From assembly GCA_035048495.1 (NCBI GenBank), contig CM068543.1, forward strand, positions 29,439,751 through 29,503,750: DNA of 64,000 bases, read 5' to 3'. This document shows, piece after piece, positions 53,948 through 59,859 of this stretch (position 1 is the first letter of the stretch; the number at the start of each line of letters is the position of its first letter). Under the pieces are notes generated by a model. That model saw nothing but the letters and a program-made list of their open reading frames with translations. It did no database searches and was not told where the DNA came from. A program made the position numbers and the translations under genes. The DNA is from Euptelea pleiosperma. Taxonomy: Eukaryota > Streptophyta > Magnoliopsida > Ranunculales > Eupteleaceae.

Positions 53948-56900
53948 GAGTGAATATATAAGTGTTAATCCCACCATACCACTAAAGTACATACATCTAA
54001 AGAGATTTCCTAAACAACATTCAATAAGAAGATCTAGAGCAACAAAATTTAAAACTTAGAAAACAAAAGCACAATACCAAAAGAATACCATAGGGGAATC
54101 ATTAAGTTCACCACATCAACAAACACATTTACATAATCATGGCAACAACCAAAACCATCACAAAGTTCATCAACCCAATGCTTTCTCCGTGTAGAAACAC
54201 ATAAGAAGAACCAGATTCTCAATCCATTAGGCAAGCAAAGAGAACACTCCAGATTTCTTTCTCATTAGGGTTAAGTTTTCTAGAAAAACAGAAAAAACTA
54301 AAAAAAAAAAACATATATGTTCTTTGGAGCATACAATACCCCAGTGATGTTCTTCAGAGCACAGAAGACCTCAATTAGCTTTCGAAAGAAGGAAAAGAAA
54401 GAGAACATCTTGATAAAAAAAGAAAAAAGAAAAAATCGGCGTCACAATCTCAATCCAAATTGTTGAACCCCAATTATTAAGCCATATGATTCGACCATTA
54501 AACAAGACGGTTCACAAGCATTCATGAGATTAGTCTATGGAGGTCACATTTGGGTTAATATTTGAATTGTAAGATGTAAAACATAAATAGTAAAATTGTA
54601 AGAACAATTTTAGATGCCACTAAGAAAAACCTATGTTGTGTGATTCTTTTAAAGAGTGAAGTACCCATGTTTGACACATGCCAAGTTTTGGCACTTCACA
54701 GATTTTGGTGCAACACTTCCAGATTTGTTTTTTGTTTTTTGTTTTTTGTTTTTTGTTTTTTGTTTTTGTTTTTTGTTTTTTGTTTACTTACTTGCACAAT
54801 GGTCATTAACATTTACAATAGATTATAAGTTAGACCTTTTATAGTTGAAATTTTCTACATAACAAATATAGAAAAAATAATAATCGTTAAAGTGAGGATG
54901 TATTATGAATATAAAAATGTAGATGTCCAAAAAAAAGAGTAATCGGGCCCCAATGCCTCTACAAAAAAGCATAAACTGGAGTTGACACCAAGAGGTAAAA
55001 GTTCAAAAGAAAGAATATAATCTGCACATGAATTCTCATAGGATTTTTTTTTTTTTAAAGGTTGAATTCTCATAGGATTACATATATGTATTCTCTTGTT
55101 TATAGGCATATGATACAAATCATAAGATATCCCCAGTACATAATTCATTACTATCCTTATTATAAAAATATTTACTTTTCTTTACATTATTTGAAACATA
55201 CTAATCCGTCCATGAATCCTATTTTTTAGGGTTCGCCAAATCCGACACTCTGTACCAGTGTACCTATGTCAAACTCCAACACATGTACCAATATCAATGC
55301 AACATAAAAGACACAACTACTTCTCATTAACTTTGACTTGATCAAAATGTATGCCTTTAGGTTTATTTCTTGCATGTCATTCTTGGGCAAAATGATGAAA
55401 AAAATAGCCCACCTCATCAAACATAAATAGCAGCCTAGGTGATTTTGAGTCAGTGATTCCTAGAGATCAAACATTAATAGCCCACCTCATAAAAATGTGT
55501 AGGGAAATACCATGGTAACAAAAAACTTGAAAGACATGGTTGGAAATCAATATAAGAAAAAATTTAATGGAACAATAATGCATTGATGGAAAAATAGTAC
55601 ATTAATATTAACATTAGTTTTTTTTTTTTTTTGCTAAGGAATATTAACATTAGTTTAAATCAATAGTCCAGCAGCCAGCTATATTAATTTTATAAGCAAT
55701 GTAAAATAAAGCATGTGCAGCACTTATTTGATTATCATATACTTTTTTATTAGATGTTTATAGACTCAGGATTGTGTATCTATGTGTGAACACTTTATAA
55801 CATCATATGTGGAAGTATATGTGCCATAAATTTTAGTAAATAGGTAAGATACTCGTATCCGTATCCGTATCTGTATCCGTGTCCCTGATTTGGGAAAATG
55901 TCGAGTCATATCCCCGCTTCCCGTATCCGTATCCGGGCATCATACCCTATTGCTAAGCTAATACCTGTAGAAACTTCAGAAGTTTACTGCAGCCTAGATT
56001 AACAATGAAAGTAGATACTCAGTCACGTGTTTGAACAAGTAAGAAAATCATTTGGCCTACTTCAATAGTGCATGAACTAATTGACAATCATAGTTGAGTG
56101 CATGAGATGATTAAACAGTGAAAGCCAAATATGAGCAAAACTTGACCAAAAACGAGTGTGGTTGCCAGGCAAATGAACTGTCCCATGCTCCAATTATGGT
56201 TCAGACCCGCTTTCAGAGTAGTATGATTGAGCATAAAAGATGAGCAAAATAAAAGAAATCAAGCATTCCTAAAAAATTAAGCCATCATCTGTGAATAAAA
56301 AAGGTTCTGCGATAAATTTGAGAAATGTTGTAAGATAGTTCATGAGAGAGACATTAGATAAAGCAAAACAGCAAACACAGTTTCTGGCAGCAATGATAAG
56401 TTGTGATGAGTAATTACCCCCTCAAAAGTTTCTAGAATAGCAGAGACTAAACTGACTAAACTATCACAGTTCTAAGGGTCATTAAGCAACCACTGTTTAA
56501 CATTCTAAATTTTCATACTTGTCAAATTATAAACATGAATCGTTTTTCTGTCGAAACATACCTACACCACAAGCTTCTTCAAATTCATTCAACTGAAAAT
56601 TCTCCGGACCAACCCGTCCAAGAAACGATAAAGCTGCTTCTAACTGAGCTGGGGTTTTTATCTGCAACAATATATTTCATGGTGAGAAAACTAGTACAAC
56701 TGCAAAATTTATCAAAGCTCAAACGATCTCATACAGACTACCTTCAATGAGACAATGTATTCAAGCAAAGTGGGCCGATGTACAAGTGCATTAGCGGGGT
56801 ATTTGGTAGCAACCTGTCTCACATTAGGCAGACAACAATTTCAAAAACCAATATGGAAGGCTTCACTGCAACCTAATCGAAGTAACAACTGAGAAGTTTA

Positions 56901-57191
56901 CCGAGTACAGAAGATTCCCAACAGTCCTGCTACATCCATTACTCACATCCGCCTATACAAAGAAAATTTAAAAAATAAAAAATTTGCAACCTTTAACAAC
57001 TGCAACTCAAGGAAATGAAATAAATTGTAAAATGACCATAATGCTATAAGATTCGATACCTCGTTGATGACAGCAGTTAAGTTGGTGGTAACCTTGTTGT
57101 TTGCAATCGTGTTCTTCGCGGTCCGCTCATCCAAACCAATTTTCAGAAACAGCTCCAACGATTTCTCACTGTTTTCGTCTTTAACCACCAT
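15233..57191 (-). CDS. GLNRS: Glutamine--tRNA ligase (GlnRS), 23 coding exons, complete
   Basis: Class I aminoacyl-tRNA synthetase that charges tRNA-Gln in the cytosol. Exons in transcription order: 57191-57060, 56952-56902, 56813-56742, 56661-56562, 50791-50696, 45957-45896, 45770-45669, 45552-45457, 44576-44424, 44342-44287, 30394-30304, 29248-29162, 28344-28147, 28065-27967, 23408-23277, 23174-23038, 21641-21542, 21468-21373, 16718-16618, 16537-16432, 16326-16237, 16141-16012, 15330-15233. Phases join without a break to 794 residues plus TAG. Residues 1-170 match the eukaryotic GlnRS N-terminal RNA-binding region. A lysine-rich linker lies near 195-205. The HIGH motif (YLHIGHAK) is at about 281-288 and the KMSKS-type motif (VMSKRK) at 504-509. 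The beta-barrel anticodon-binding part follows from about 580. All introns read GT-AG except intron 13 (GC-AG). No frameshift or internal stop was seen, so the gene looks functional. Family identity is from recalled sequence; exon borders are read directly. Confidence 0.96.
16012..16718 (-). CDS. GLNRS: GlnRS exons 19-22
   Basis: Exon 19 (16718-16618) has [20 protein letters not shown]. Exon 20 (16537-16432) starts [11 protein letters not shown]. Exon 21 (16326-16237) starts [16 protein letters not shown]. Exon 22 (16141-16012) starts [20 protein letters not shown]. The introns are 80, 105 and 95 bp. These exons form the beta-barrel anticodon-recognition domains. Confidence 0.95.
17210..17660. 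repeat. Dispersed repeat 'GAAGTACCCATGTTGGACA', copy in intron 18
   Basis: The block from TTCTTCTAAACAGGCGAAGTACC through ACATACCCATATCAATGTAAC is collinear with 54640-55312 in intron 4, with many substitutions. A shorter copy of its left end is at 25345-25460. The ends are roughly inverse to each other, as in long-TIR DNA elements. Confidence 0.6.
17722..17764. repeat. (GA)n microsatellite
   Basis: About 21 GA units in intron 18 of GlnRS. It creates spurious Ser-Leu reading frames on the minus strand. Confidence 0.95.
17880..17967 (-). mobile_element. Fragment of long-TIR MITE family M
   Basis: The minus strand carries the left arm of the family defined at 20238-20623: a CCCACATGGAGATAGAGTTAAGG-like stretch, then GGTTTTTGGTGAGGATGATC. 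Only about 90 bp are present. Confidence 0.6.
18022..18931. repeat. Tandem duplication, copy 1 (intron 18)
   Basis: This block is collinear with 18932-20210. Shared segments include CATGGGGATTCCTCATAGAA, the ACAACAACAAAATGAG stretch, AGAGTCCATGGAT, GTCTGGGAATTCCT and GGATATTGTAGATATTGAAG. A GA-rich tract stands at the left end of both copies. It holds the empty site for the SINE found in copy 2. I recognise no protein. Confidence 0.75.
18196..18220. repeat. (CAA)n microsatellite
   Basis: Eight CAA-type units inside copy 1 of the tandem duplication. Confidence 0.9.
18932..20210. repeat. Tandem duplication, copy 2 with SINE insertion
   Basis: Partner of 18022-18931. It starts with a (GA)n tract at 18934-18973. 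It is longer because a SINE of about 200 bp interrupts it at 19913-20113. The copies differ at many sites and by small indels, so the duplication is not recent. Confidence 0.75.
19913..20113 (-). mobile_element. tRNA-derived SINE
   Basis: The minus strand begins near ACCCAATGTAGTAGCTCAAATGG (box A-like). GAGTTCGTGAGTTCAAGCCC (box B-like) follows, then a non-tRNA body and a T/A-rich tail at 19913-19921. The flanks TGGATATTGTAGA and TGGATATGTAGA are an imperfect target duplication. The paralogous copy at 18781-18830 reads straight through this site without the insert. The long minus-strand open frame across it is not a gene. Confidence 0.85.
20238..20623. mobile_element. MITE family M, complete copy with long TIRs
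   Basis: The ends are exact inverse 21-mers (GGTTGGGATAAAATGACAAAC on the left). Inverse similarity continues for about 100 bp through CCACATGCAGATGAGTT. The centre holds a small palindrome around CTCCTCACCATGGAGATCAT. ATACATAG flanks both sides within a TA-rich context. A long TIR without a coding frame suggests a Mutator-like MITE, but the target length is not certain. Confidence 0.8.
21373..21641 (-). CDS. GLNRS: GlnRS exons 17-18
   Basis: Exon 17 (21641-21542) contains [19 protein letters not shown], the start of the anticodon-binding half. Exon 18 (21468-21373) starts [20 protein letters not shown]. They are separated by the smallest intron (73 bp). Confidence 0.95.
22000..23030. other. 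Intron 16, no gene
   Basis: AT-rich intron sequence. The 173-codon plus-strand frame at 22822-23343 overlaps exon 16 and part of exon 15 antisense and is a shadow. Confidence 0.6.
23038..23408 (-). CDS. GLNRS: GlnRS exons 15-16 (KMSKS-type motif)
   Basis: Exon 15 (23408-23277) starts [20 protein letters not shown] and ends in VMSKRK, the KMSKS-equivalent ATP loop. Exon 16 (23174-23038) starts [18 protein letters not shown] and ends near GIGITR in phase 2. The intron between them is 102 bp. Confidence 0.96.
23409..25490. other. Left part of intron 14
   Basis: Non-coding. At 24085-24180 the words GTATCGAA, CAGTATC and GATACCG recur, resembling the word-repeat hAT elements but without clear borders. 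A copy of the GAAGTACCC repeat is at 25345-25460. A T-run plus AATAAGTATAGACG at 25466-25492 looks like a LINE tail. Confidence 0.45.
25600..26667 (-). repeat. LTR-like GC-richer block in intron 14
   Basis: The block at 25840-26667 is clearly richer in GC than its surroundings. On the minus strand it begins TGTCATGGCCTGTTTCAATG, the type of start seen in Ty3/gypsy LTRs. No primer-binding site, coding region or matching LTR was found. A solo or truncated LTR is the best guess. The left end is not defined. Confidence 0.35.
27677..27958. repeat. 137-bp tandem repeat abutting exon 14
   Basis: Units start at 27677 and 27814. Each has TTCTTCAAGATATACAGCACACGTACAAGT, ACAACAACAAATCAACTT and TTTATTCAAAGGTAAAT. 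The second unit runs to within about 10 bp of the exon 14 splice donor at 27966. Confidence 0.85.
27967..29248 (-). CDS. GLNRS: GlnRS exons 12-14
   Basis: Exon 12 (29248-29162) starts [15 protein letters not shown] and ends HAYVDHQ. Exon 13 (28344-28147, 66 codons) encodes the segment with [12 protein letters not shown] and YDLIAYRIK. Exon 14 (28065-27967) starts [20 protein letters not shown]. Intron 13 (28066-28146) has a GC donor reading AAG|GCGAGT. Using the next GT would add 4 nt and break the frame, so the GC donor is the supported choice. Confidence 0.94.
28502..28936. mobile_element. hAT-like MITE C with ATTAATCGG words (intron 12)
   Basis: This 435-bp element is flanked by the exact 8-bp duplication GATTGAAA (28494-28501 and 28937-28944). 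Its inverted ends are CATAGTCACAAA and CTTAGTCACAAA. The body is filled with ATCGG, GGCAAAATCGG and GATTAATCGG words. No coding frame is present. Confidence 0.85.
29311..30283. mobile_element. hAT-like element D with GAAATATTTCG words (intron 11)
   Basis: This 973-bp element has an exact 13-bp inverted terminus, CAAGGAAATAAAT, and an exact 8-bp target duplication, CTCATGAT (29303-29310 and 30284-30291). Near both ends the words GAAATATTTCG and ATTTCCACGAAA recur. No transposase frame is present. A related fragment is at 53630-53765. Confidence 0.9.
30304..30394 (-). CDS. GLNRS: GlnRS exon 11
   Basis: This 91-bp exon restores frame after the 13,892-bp intron 10. The split Arg codon is completed, giving [17 protein letters not shown], the conserved DDTNPE substrate loop of GlxRS enzymes. 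It ends MGWKPFK with donor GTATAA. Confidence 0.96.
30705..34300 (-). pseudogene. LINE ORF2: endonuclease, reverse transcriptase, zf-RVT
   Basis: Endonuclease motifs are seen at 34139-33762 ([10 protein letters not shown]) and 33733-33458 (SDHVPLML). RT segments follow at 33397-32224, with [26 protein letters not shown] and the catalytic QFADDTLVF near 32260. Thumb and zf-RVT regions are at 32223-31618 and 31412-30705, with [18 protein letters not shown]. No RNase H domain follows. The frame is broken at least five times, so it is a pseudogene. Confidence 0.88.
35494..37015 (-). pseudogene. LINE ORF1 (DUF4283-type nucleic-acid-binding protein)
   Basis: The frame at 37015-36071 (314 codons) contains [14 protein letters not shown] and GIGRQVGE, the conserved stretch of plant LINE ORF1 proteins with a DUF4283-like domain. 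A second frame at 36030-35494 appears to continue the Ser/Glu-rich C-terminal part after a break. ORF1 proteins bind the element RNA. The long plus-strand frames here are shadows. Confidence 0.75.
37458..37684 (+). repeat. 5' LTR of copia element
   Basis: It starts TGTTATCATATACG and ends TTCAACT. A TATATAAATA promoter-like motif is near 37552. I count 9 differences from the 3' LTR over 227 positions. The end is ACT rather than the usual CA; the border is set by the primer-binding site and the ATCCT target duplication. Confidence 0.93.
37685..37697 (+). other. Primer-binding site (initiator tRNA-Met)
   Basis: TGGTATCAGAGCC directly follows the 5' LTR. It is the standard initiator tRNA-Met complement in plant copia elements. 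Confidence 0.92.
38292..39516 (+). pseudogene. Copia gag with zinc knuckle
   Basis: It begins [14 protein letters not shown]. After a frame change it continues with [11 protein letters not shown] and [17 protein letters not shown] stop interrupts it after HEIW (near 38684), with further breaks later. The zinc knuckle [14 protein letters not shown] is at 39217-39258 (CX2CX4HX4C). Gag forms the particle that packages the element RNA. It is not translatable as it stands. Confidence 0.9.
39530..42696 (+). pseudogene. Copia pol: protease, integrase, RT, RNase H
   Basis: The protease motif DSGAS is at 39561-39575, in a frame different from the rest. Integrase starts at about 39950 with the zinc region ([13 protein letters not shown]) and the catalytic core ([26 protein letters not shown]). 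RT runs from about 41250 with the YVDD active site at 41800-41811. RNase H runs from about 42268 ([28 protein letters not shown]). In-frame TAG codons at 41434 and 42253 break pol. The first sits where a Gln is usual, so a C-to-T change is likely. Confidence 0.93.
42751..42760 (+). other. Polypurine tract
   Basis: TGAGGGGGAA directly precedes the 3' LTR, as required for second-strand priming. Confidence 0.9.
42761..42987 (+). repeat. 3' LTR of copia element
   Basis: It matches the 5' LTR at 218 of 227 positions by eye. It directly follows the polypurine tract. Confidence 0.93.
43254..43290. repeat. (CA)n(TA)n microsatellite
   Basis: About ten CA units, a short spacer, then six AT units, at the degraded right end of the split MITE. 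Confidence 0.9.
44287..44576 (-). CDS. GLNRS: GlnRS exons 9-10 (HIGH motif)
   Basis: Exon 9 (44576-44424, 51 codons) opens the Rossmann catalytic domain and contains [15 protein letters not shown], the class I ATP-binding HIGH signature. Exon 10 (44342-44287) starts [14 protein letters not shown] and ends in phase 2 inside an Arg codon. The 81-bp intron 9 separates them. The 13.9-kb intron 10 follows. Confidence 0.96.
45457..45957 (-). CDS. GLNRS: GlnRS exons 6-8
   Basis: Exon 6 (45957-45896) encodes [21 protein letters not shown]. Exon 7 (45770-45669) starts [12 protein letters not shown] and carries the basic RRKKEKPVK linker. Exon 8 (45552-45457) encodes the stretch before the catalytic core and ends FPQPEENLK. 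The introns are 125 and 116 bp and all borders are GT-AG. Confidence 0.95.
46430..47575. repeat. Direct repeats flanking 0.9 kb in intron 5
   Basis: 46440-46557 and 47452-47570 share GGACAATCCTAACCA, GAATTTCTACAAA.TTGATTTTGGA, TTGTCT and AGAAGTTTCTTGATTGAA. The segment between has no recognised coding domain. It could be a duplicated MITE pair or the ends of a small element. Confidence 0.6.
47765..47870. repeat. GACACGGACACGTGT-type repeat fragment
   Basis: The words GGACACGTGTTCAGTGTCCGACAC and GGACATGTCCGGACA are self-complementary. A similar fragment is at 45028-45080. These look like pieces of a dispersed DNA element. Confidence 0.45.
47955..48620. mobile_element. Two copies of the TGATTGGTGATTTCTAGCC MITE family
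   Basis: 47955-48055 has inverse ends TGGTGATTTCTAGCCATTGG and CTAGAAATCACCA. 48445-48590 has GGCCATTGGATTAGAG and then CCAATGGCTAAGAACTACCAATCAGGCTG. Both match the element at 7508-7690. Intervening sequence is unassigned. Confidence 0.55.
49117..49158 (-). mobile_element. Ultra-short LINE-like insertion (18 bp) with 12-bp TSD
   Basis: TCCAACATGTTT occurs at 49117-49128 and 49147-49158. Between them is TTTTTCTGATGAACAAGA. Read on the minus strand the insert ends in an A run at the target. Confidence 0.65.
49606..49646 (-). mobile_element. Ultra-short LINE-like insertion (25 bp), weaker case
   Basis: TAACAGAT occurs at 49606-49613 and 49639-49646. The insert is a T run plus CTGATAAATCACTG. 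The 8-bp duplication is short enough to be chance. Confidence 0.4.
50696..50791 (-). CDS. GLNRS: GlnRS exon 5
   Basis: This 96-bp phase 1 exon encodes a segment starting [18 protein letters not shown] and ending RYRTN. It continues the N-terminal domain. It stands alone between intron 4 (5,770 bp) and intron 5 (4,738 bp). The acceptor reads GCAG and the donor GTTTGT. Confidence 0.93.
51780..53297 (-). mobile_element. Non-autonomous LTR element with nested LINE tail
   Basis: Direct repeats 51780-52136 and 52926-53297 are about 85-90% alike by eye. They begin TGACGC and end GCACA. The interior has a 128-codon minus-strand frame (52493-52107, [17 protein letters not shown]) of the type seen near gag in gypsy-like elements, and a LINE 3' end. 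No pol was found. I could not match a 5-bp target duplication, so the borders are approximate. Confidence 0.65.
52539..52905 (-). mobile_element. 5'-truncated LINE 3' end
   Basis: A T run followed by GATAAGTATAAGCTTTATTGAGAG is nearly the same as the 3' end of the LINE at 30585. The minus-strand frame at 52894-52700 ([27 protein letters not shown]) aligns with the last codons of that LINE ([16 protein letters not shown]). Only about 360 bp are present. Confidence 0.85.
53901..53941. repeat. (GA)n microsatellite
   Basis: About 20 GA units in intron 4, preceded by GGGAGG-type purine sequence. Confidence 0.95.
54727..54784. repeat. (GTTTTTT)n minisatellite
   Basis: About eight units of GTTTTTT with small length changes. 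Confidence 0.9.
55029..55080 (-). mobile_element. Ultra-short LINE-like insertion (18 bp) with exact 17-bp TSD
   Basis: TGAATTCTCATAGGATT occurs at 55029-55045 and 55064-55080 without mismatch. The insert is a T run plus AAAGGT. A 17-bp duplication next to a homopolymer run is what target-primed reverse transcription leaves after very early arrest. Confidence 0.8.
55604..55656 (-). mobile_element. Ultra-short LINE-like insertion (19 bp) with exact 17-bp TSD
   Basis: AATATTAACATTAGTTT occurs at 55604-55620 and 55640-55656 without mismatch. The insert is 12 T plus GCTAAGG. The same T-run-plus-GCTAA junction is the 3' end of the larger LINE remnant at 8041. Confidence 0.85.
56562..57191 (-). 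CDS. GLNRS: GlnRS exons 1-4
   Basis: Exon 1 (57191-57060, 44 codons) begins [10 protein letters not shown]. It is the first ATG in the frame and gives the usual plant GlnRS start. Exons 2 (56952-56902), 3 (56813-56742) and 4 (56661-56562) follow, separated by introns of 107, 88 and 80 bp. Together they encode the start of the N-terminal tRNA-binding domain, including GNLLYS, VATKYP and a leucine-rich helical stretch. Exon 4 ends in phase 1 and its donor reads GTATGT. Confidence 0.95.
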
Positions 57192-57295
57192 TTTTACGCA
57201 ACCTAAAAAACCTCAAAATCAGTAAAACAGACAGCAGTCAGATAAATCCTAATTTCAGTTGAATTAAAAAGATAAACAAAAGGTGTTAAAAGGAA

Positions 57296-57309
57296 AAACC
57301 CTAACCCTA
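57296..57309 (+). promoter_or_regulatory. Telo-box in the GlnRS 5' leader region
   Basis: AAACCCTAACCCTA lies between the candidate TATA box and the start codon. A related AAACCCTAG is present on the minus strand near 57480-57490. Telo-boxes are known in promoters and leaders of plant translation-machinery genes, which fits GlnRS. The regulatory role here is inferred. Confidence 0.5.
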
Positions 57310-57352
57310 GAATCGAAGAGGAGAGCAGTGCATGAGGTACCTAATTTTGGAG

Positions 57353-57360
57353 TATTTATA
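57353..57360 (-). promoter_or_regulatory. TATA box candidate of GlnRS
   Basis: The minus strand reads TTATAAATAC here, about 165 bp upstream of the start codon. It would place transcription start near 57325 and give a 5' leader of about 130 nt. Position and consensus are seen; function is inferred. Confidence 0.45.
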
Positions 57361-58087
57361 ATGAGGAAAATGTAAGAAGAGCTTTTCTTTCTCCCCACGG
57401 TTTTGGGTAAACGTAAGGCTTCTCGTTCAAAAGCCGAGGCCGAGTCTGAAGTTTCTGAGATTTTTCTTTTTCTCTTTTTTTCTAGGGTTTTGGGTCTTCG
57501 CGGAAAGCGAAAGAGAGAATGTAAGATCGGAGAAATTTTGATTTTTTTTTTTTTTCCGGGAGATTTTTCTCGGTGTAGGACCAACGCGTGACTCTGTTGA
57601 GTGGAATCGATCACTCGGGCGAGTTATGTATTCCTAAAGACCACACAGTATACACATTGGCTCCGTATTAAAGATCCGGAGACTCACCTTGAAGCTATCG
57701 ACGAGAACTGTGTCGCCAACTCAAAGAGTGTTCCGTAAGAGGAGAAGTTCAGAGGAGGCGTTCAGACAAGAATCAAAAAGTGTCAACTGGGTTCTGACTT
57801 AAGTAGAGCCCTAAAAATGGGTTGTTTTCTGGGCCGTTCATAGGAAAACTTACAACCAGATCGCCACCACTTTCATTTTGGGCCTGACCTGGACCGGATG
57901 AAGATCAGCCCAATCCCAGCCAAAAAAGCTTGAGGCTTGGCCCACGCCTACGCAGGACTGGGACGTGCCTAAAACTTCTAACCCGGGCATAGGGATGGTA
58001 CCGGGTTCATGTATGCTGATCCGATTTCTTATCGAATCGGTACCGGATCAGGCATGTATTGATCCTATATATATAGGGTCAGTATCG
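57361..58087. other. GlnRS upstream region, no other gene
   Basis: This stretch holds pyrimidine/purine-biased sequence (57460-57560) and then single-copy-looking sequence with no open frame resembling a known protein. It probably contains the distal promoter. Confidence 0.4.
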
Positions 58088-58424
58088 GGGGACAACAATT
58101 TTTGCGTACCCACGTAAAAGATGAATCAATGGCTGATTTTTGGTGAGGATGATCTCCTCACCATATAGATCACTCCTACAAAAAAATATCAGTCCATTCT
58201 GAAATATCTAACCACATCAAATGTAGTTTTCAAGCTAACGGTAAAAATAGACAGTCTATAATTCTTCAACTTCTAAACCAGTCTACAAATATCGGAATGA
58301 ATTGAATTTTTGTGAGGATGATCTCCTCACCATAGATACCATCTTCGCCAAAAATCATCCCATTCCAAAACTTCTAAGTTATATACTGCCAGCACAAATT
58401 TTTAGTTGTGAAAATTGTTGTCCC
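58088..58424. mobile_element. MITE related to family M (variant ends)
   Basis: The ends GGGGACAACAATTTTTG and GGGACAACAATTTTCAC are inverse. The body shares GGCTGATTTTTGGTGAGGATGATCTCCTCACCATA and ACCACATCAAATGTA.TT with family M. No coding frame is present. Confidence 0.65.
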
Positions 58425-58517
58425 TTGATCCTTGACCGATATACAATGGCGGATCCAGGATCCAGGAAGGACCAGGGGGGCCTTGTTGTGAAAATTGTTG
58501 TCCCTTGATCCTTGAAT
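58402..58517. repeat. 31-bp direct repeats flanking a short insert
   Basis: GTTGTGAAAATTGTTGTCCC and the following CTTGATCCTTGA occur at 58404-58435 and 58484-58515. Between them is a CAATGGCGGATCCAGG...GGGGGCC stretch that resembles the end of a plant DNA element. Confidence 0.6.
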
Positions 58518-59834
58518 TCAAAAGTAATTTGCATTACGCCCCCAAACTTTCAAATTTATGTAATACCCCCTTTGACTGACTCCCAACGGCGATGGTTCAC
58601 AGTTCAACTGAGGTGCTCAGTTAGTATAAAGTAAAAGACTAAAATGCCCTTATCCTCTTCATTCTCTTAACTTCTCTTCTTGTACTTTTTGCCACCACCA
58701 CCTCTGTTTTTACAATTAATTTCATTTCATATGAACTGCTCATATGAAACGAAATCTCTGTTGAAGGCACCCAACCCAAATCCTAAAAATCCATTGTAAG
58801 CTAGCAAATGTTGGGCTGAAGATGAAACCCATAAACAACATTGTTGCAATACATTATACTTTTAGGTTTGAAACCATCTGATTAGTAGAATCCAAGGTTT
58901 TGATGTCCCTAAACCGTAGATCTCCAGGTCAATTTATTTGACTTACTAAAAGATGAAAAAATGAGAGGCGGAGGGTTGCTATTGGGGGTTCTGATGGACC
59001 GGCACCACCAACGACGACGGCCACTATTGGAGCTGTGGACTCGACTGTGACTGGTAGTATCCAGAATGCATTGTTGCCGCTGTTTTGGCGTTGGTACCAC
59101 TGCCCACGTCGCCACTACTGGCATGATGTTTGAAGGCCGAACCACCATTGCCACCGGGCTTCTCCAATCTGATATGTTGTTAGAAGATGGGGATGGTGTT
59201 GATGAAACTCTAAATTAGAGATTGGATAAATTCAAGACGAGAGAGAAAGAGAAACAAAAGAGATTCCTAATCAATAAGGTATTCCAGAGAGAATTGATCC
59301 AACTTATTATAGTGGTATATCACATCCCTTAGGCTGGTTCTCAATCCTCTACTTGCTCTCTTGGTCGCTTGGTTTCTTCAATCGTTCATCAACTTCGTTT
59401 AAGAAAAAGGTCTCAAAGCAACTGACATTTCTAGGGTTCCTCATTAACTCCATACTTCTTCTTCATATTTCATTTATTTATTTTCTCTTATCTTATAAAA
59501 TCATTTGTTCTTGGTATCTATAACTTCGATGATTTTGATCTAACGAAGATTAGATTAAACATGTTGATACCTAGTGTGAGAAATTACATAGAAGACGAGA
59601 AACAGGTTCCTCGTGAGCTCCGATCAACTTATTTTGCAAAAAGTATAAAAAAATGAAGTTGGCAAAATGAAGAAGGGCACTTTAGTCTTTTTACTCTATA
59701 GTAACTGGGACCGTGGGTTGGACTGCGATTCAACGAGGTCGAGAGTCGGTCAAAGGGGGTATTACATCGGTTTGAAAGTTTAGGGGGGTAATGCAAATTA
59801 CTTTGAAATATGAGGGGGTGATACTAAATTACCC
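58517..59834. mobile_element. Long-TIR DNA element, Mutator-like, 1.3 kb
   Basis: AAAGTAATTTGCATTACGCC plus AAACTTTCAAA and GTAATACCCCCTTTGACTGAC on the left are the inverse of GTCGGTCAAAGGGGGTATTAC, TTTGAAAGTTTAGGGGGG and TAATGCAAATTACTTT on the right. The right side continues to GATACTAAATTACCC, which the left side lacks. The inside includes a G/C-richer piece at 58960-59170 that could be captured host sequence. No transposase was seen. Confidence 0.65.
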
Positions 59835-59859
59835 TATATTTATACGAGGGAAACACCAC

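Larger units (their letters stand above)
54640..55312. repeat. Dispersed repeat 'GAAGTACCCATGTTTGACA', copy in intron 4
   Basis: It is collinear with 17210-17660 from TCTTTTAAAGAGTGAAGTACC to TATCAATGCAACATAAAAG. It is longer because of an expanded T/G repeat at 54727-54784 and about 200 bp of extra sequence that includes one ultra-short insertion. Confidence 0.6.
50792..56561 (-). other. GlnRS intron 4 (5,770 bp)
   Basis: It contains the LTR-like direct repeats at 51780-53297, an element D-related fragment at 53630-53765, a (GA)n tract, a dispersed repeat at 54640-55312, two ultra-short insertions and a GTATCC word repeat at 55849-55940. No other gene was seen. Confidence 0.85.
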
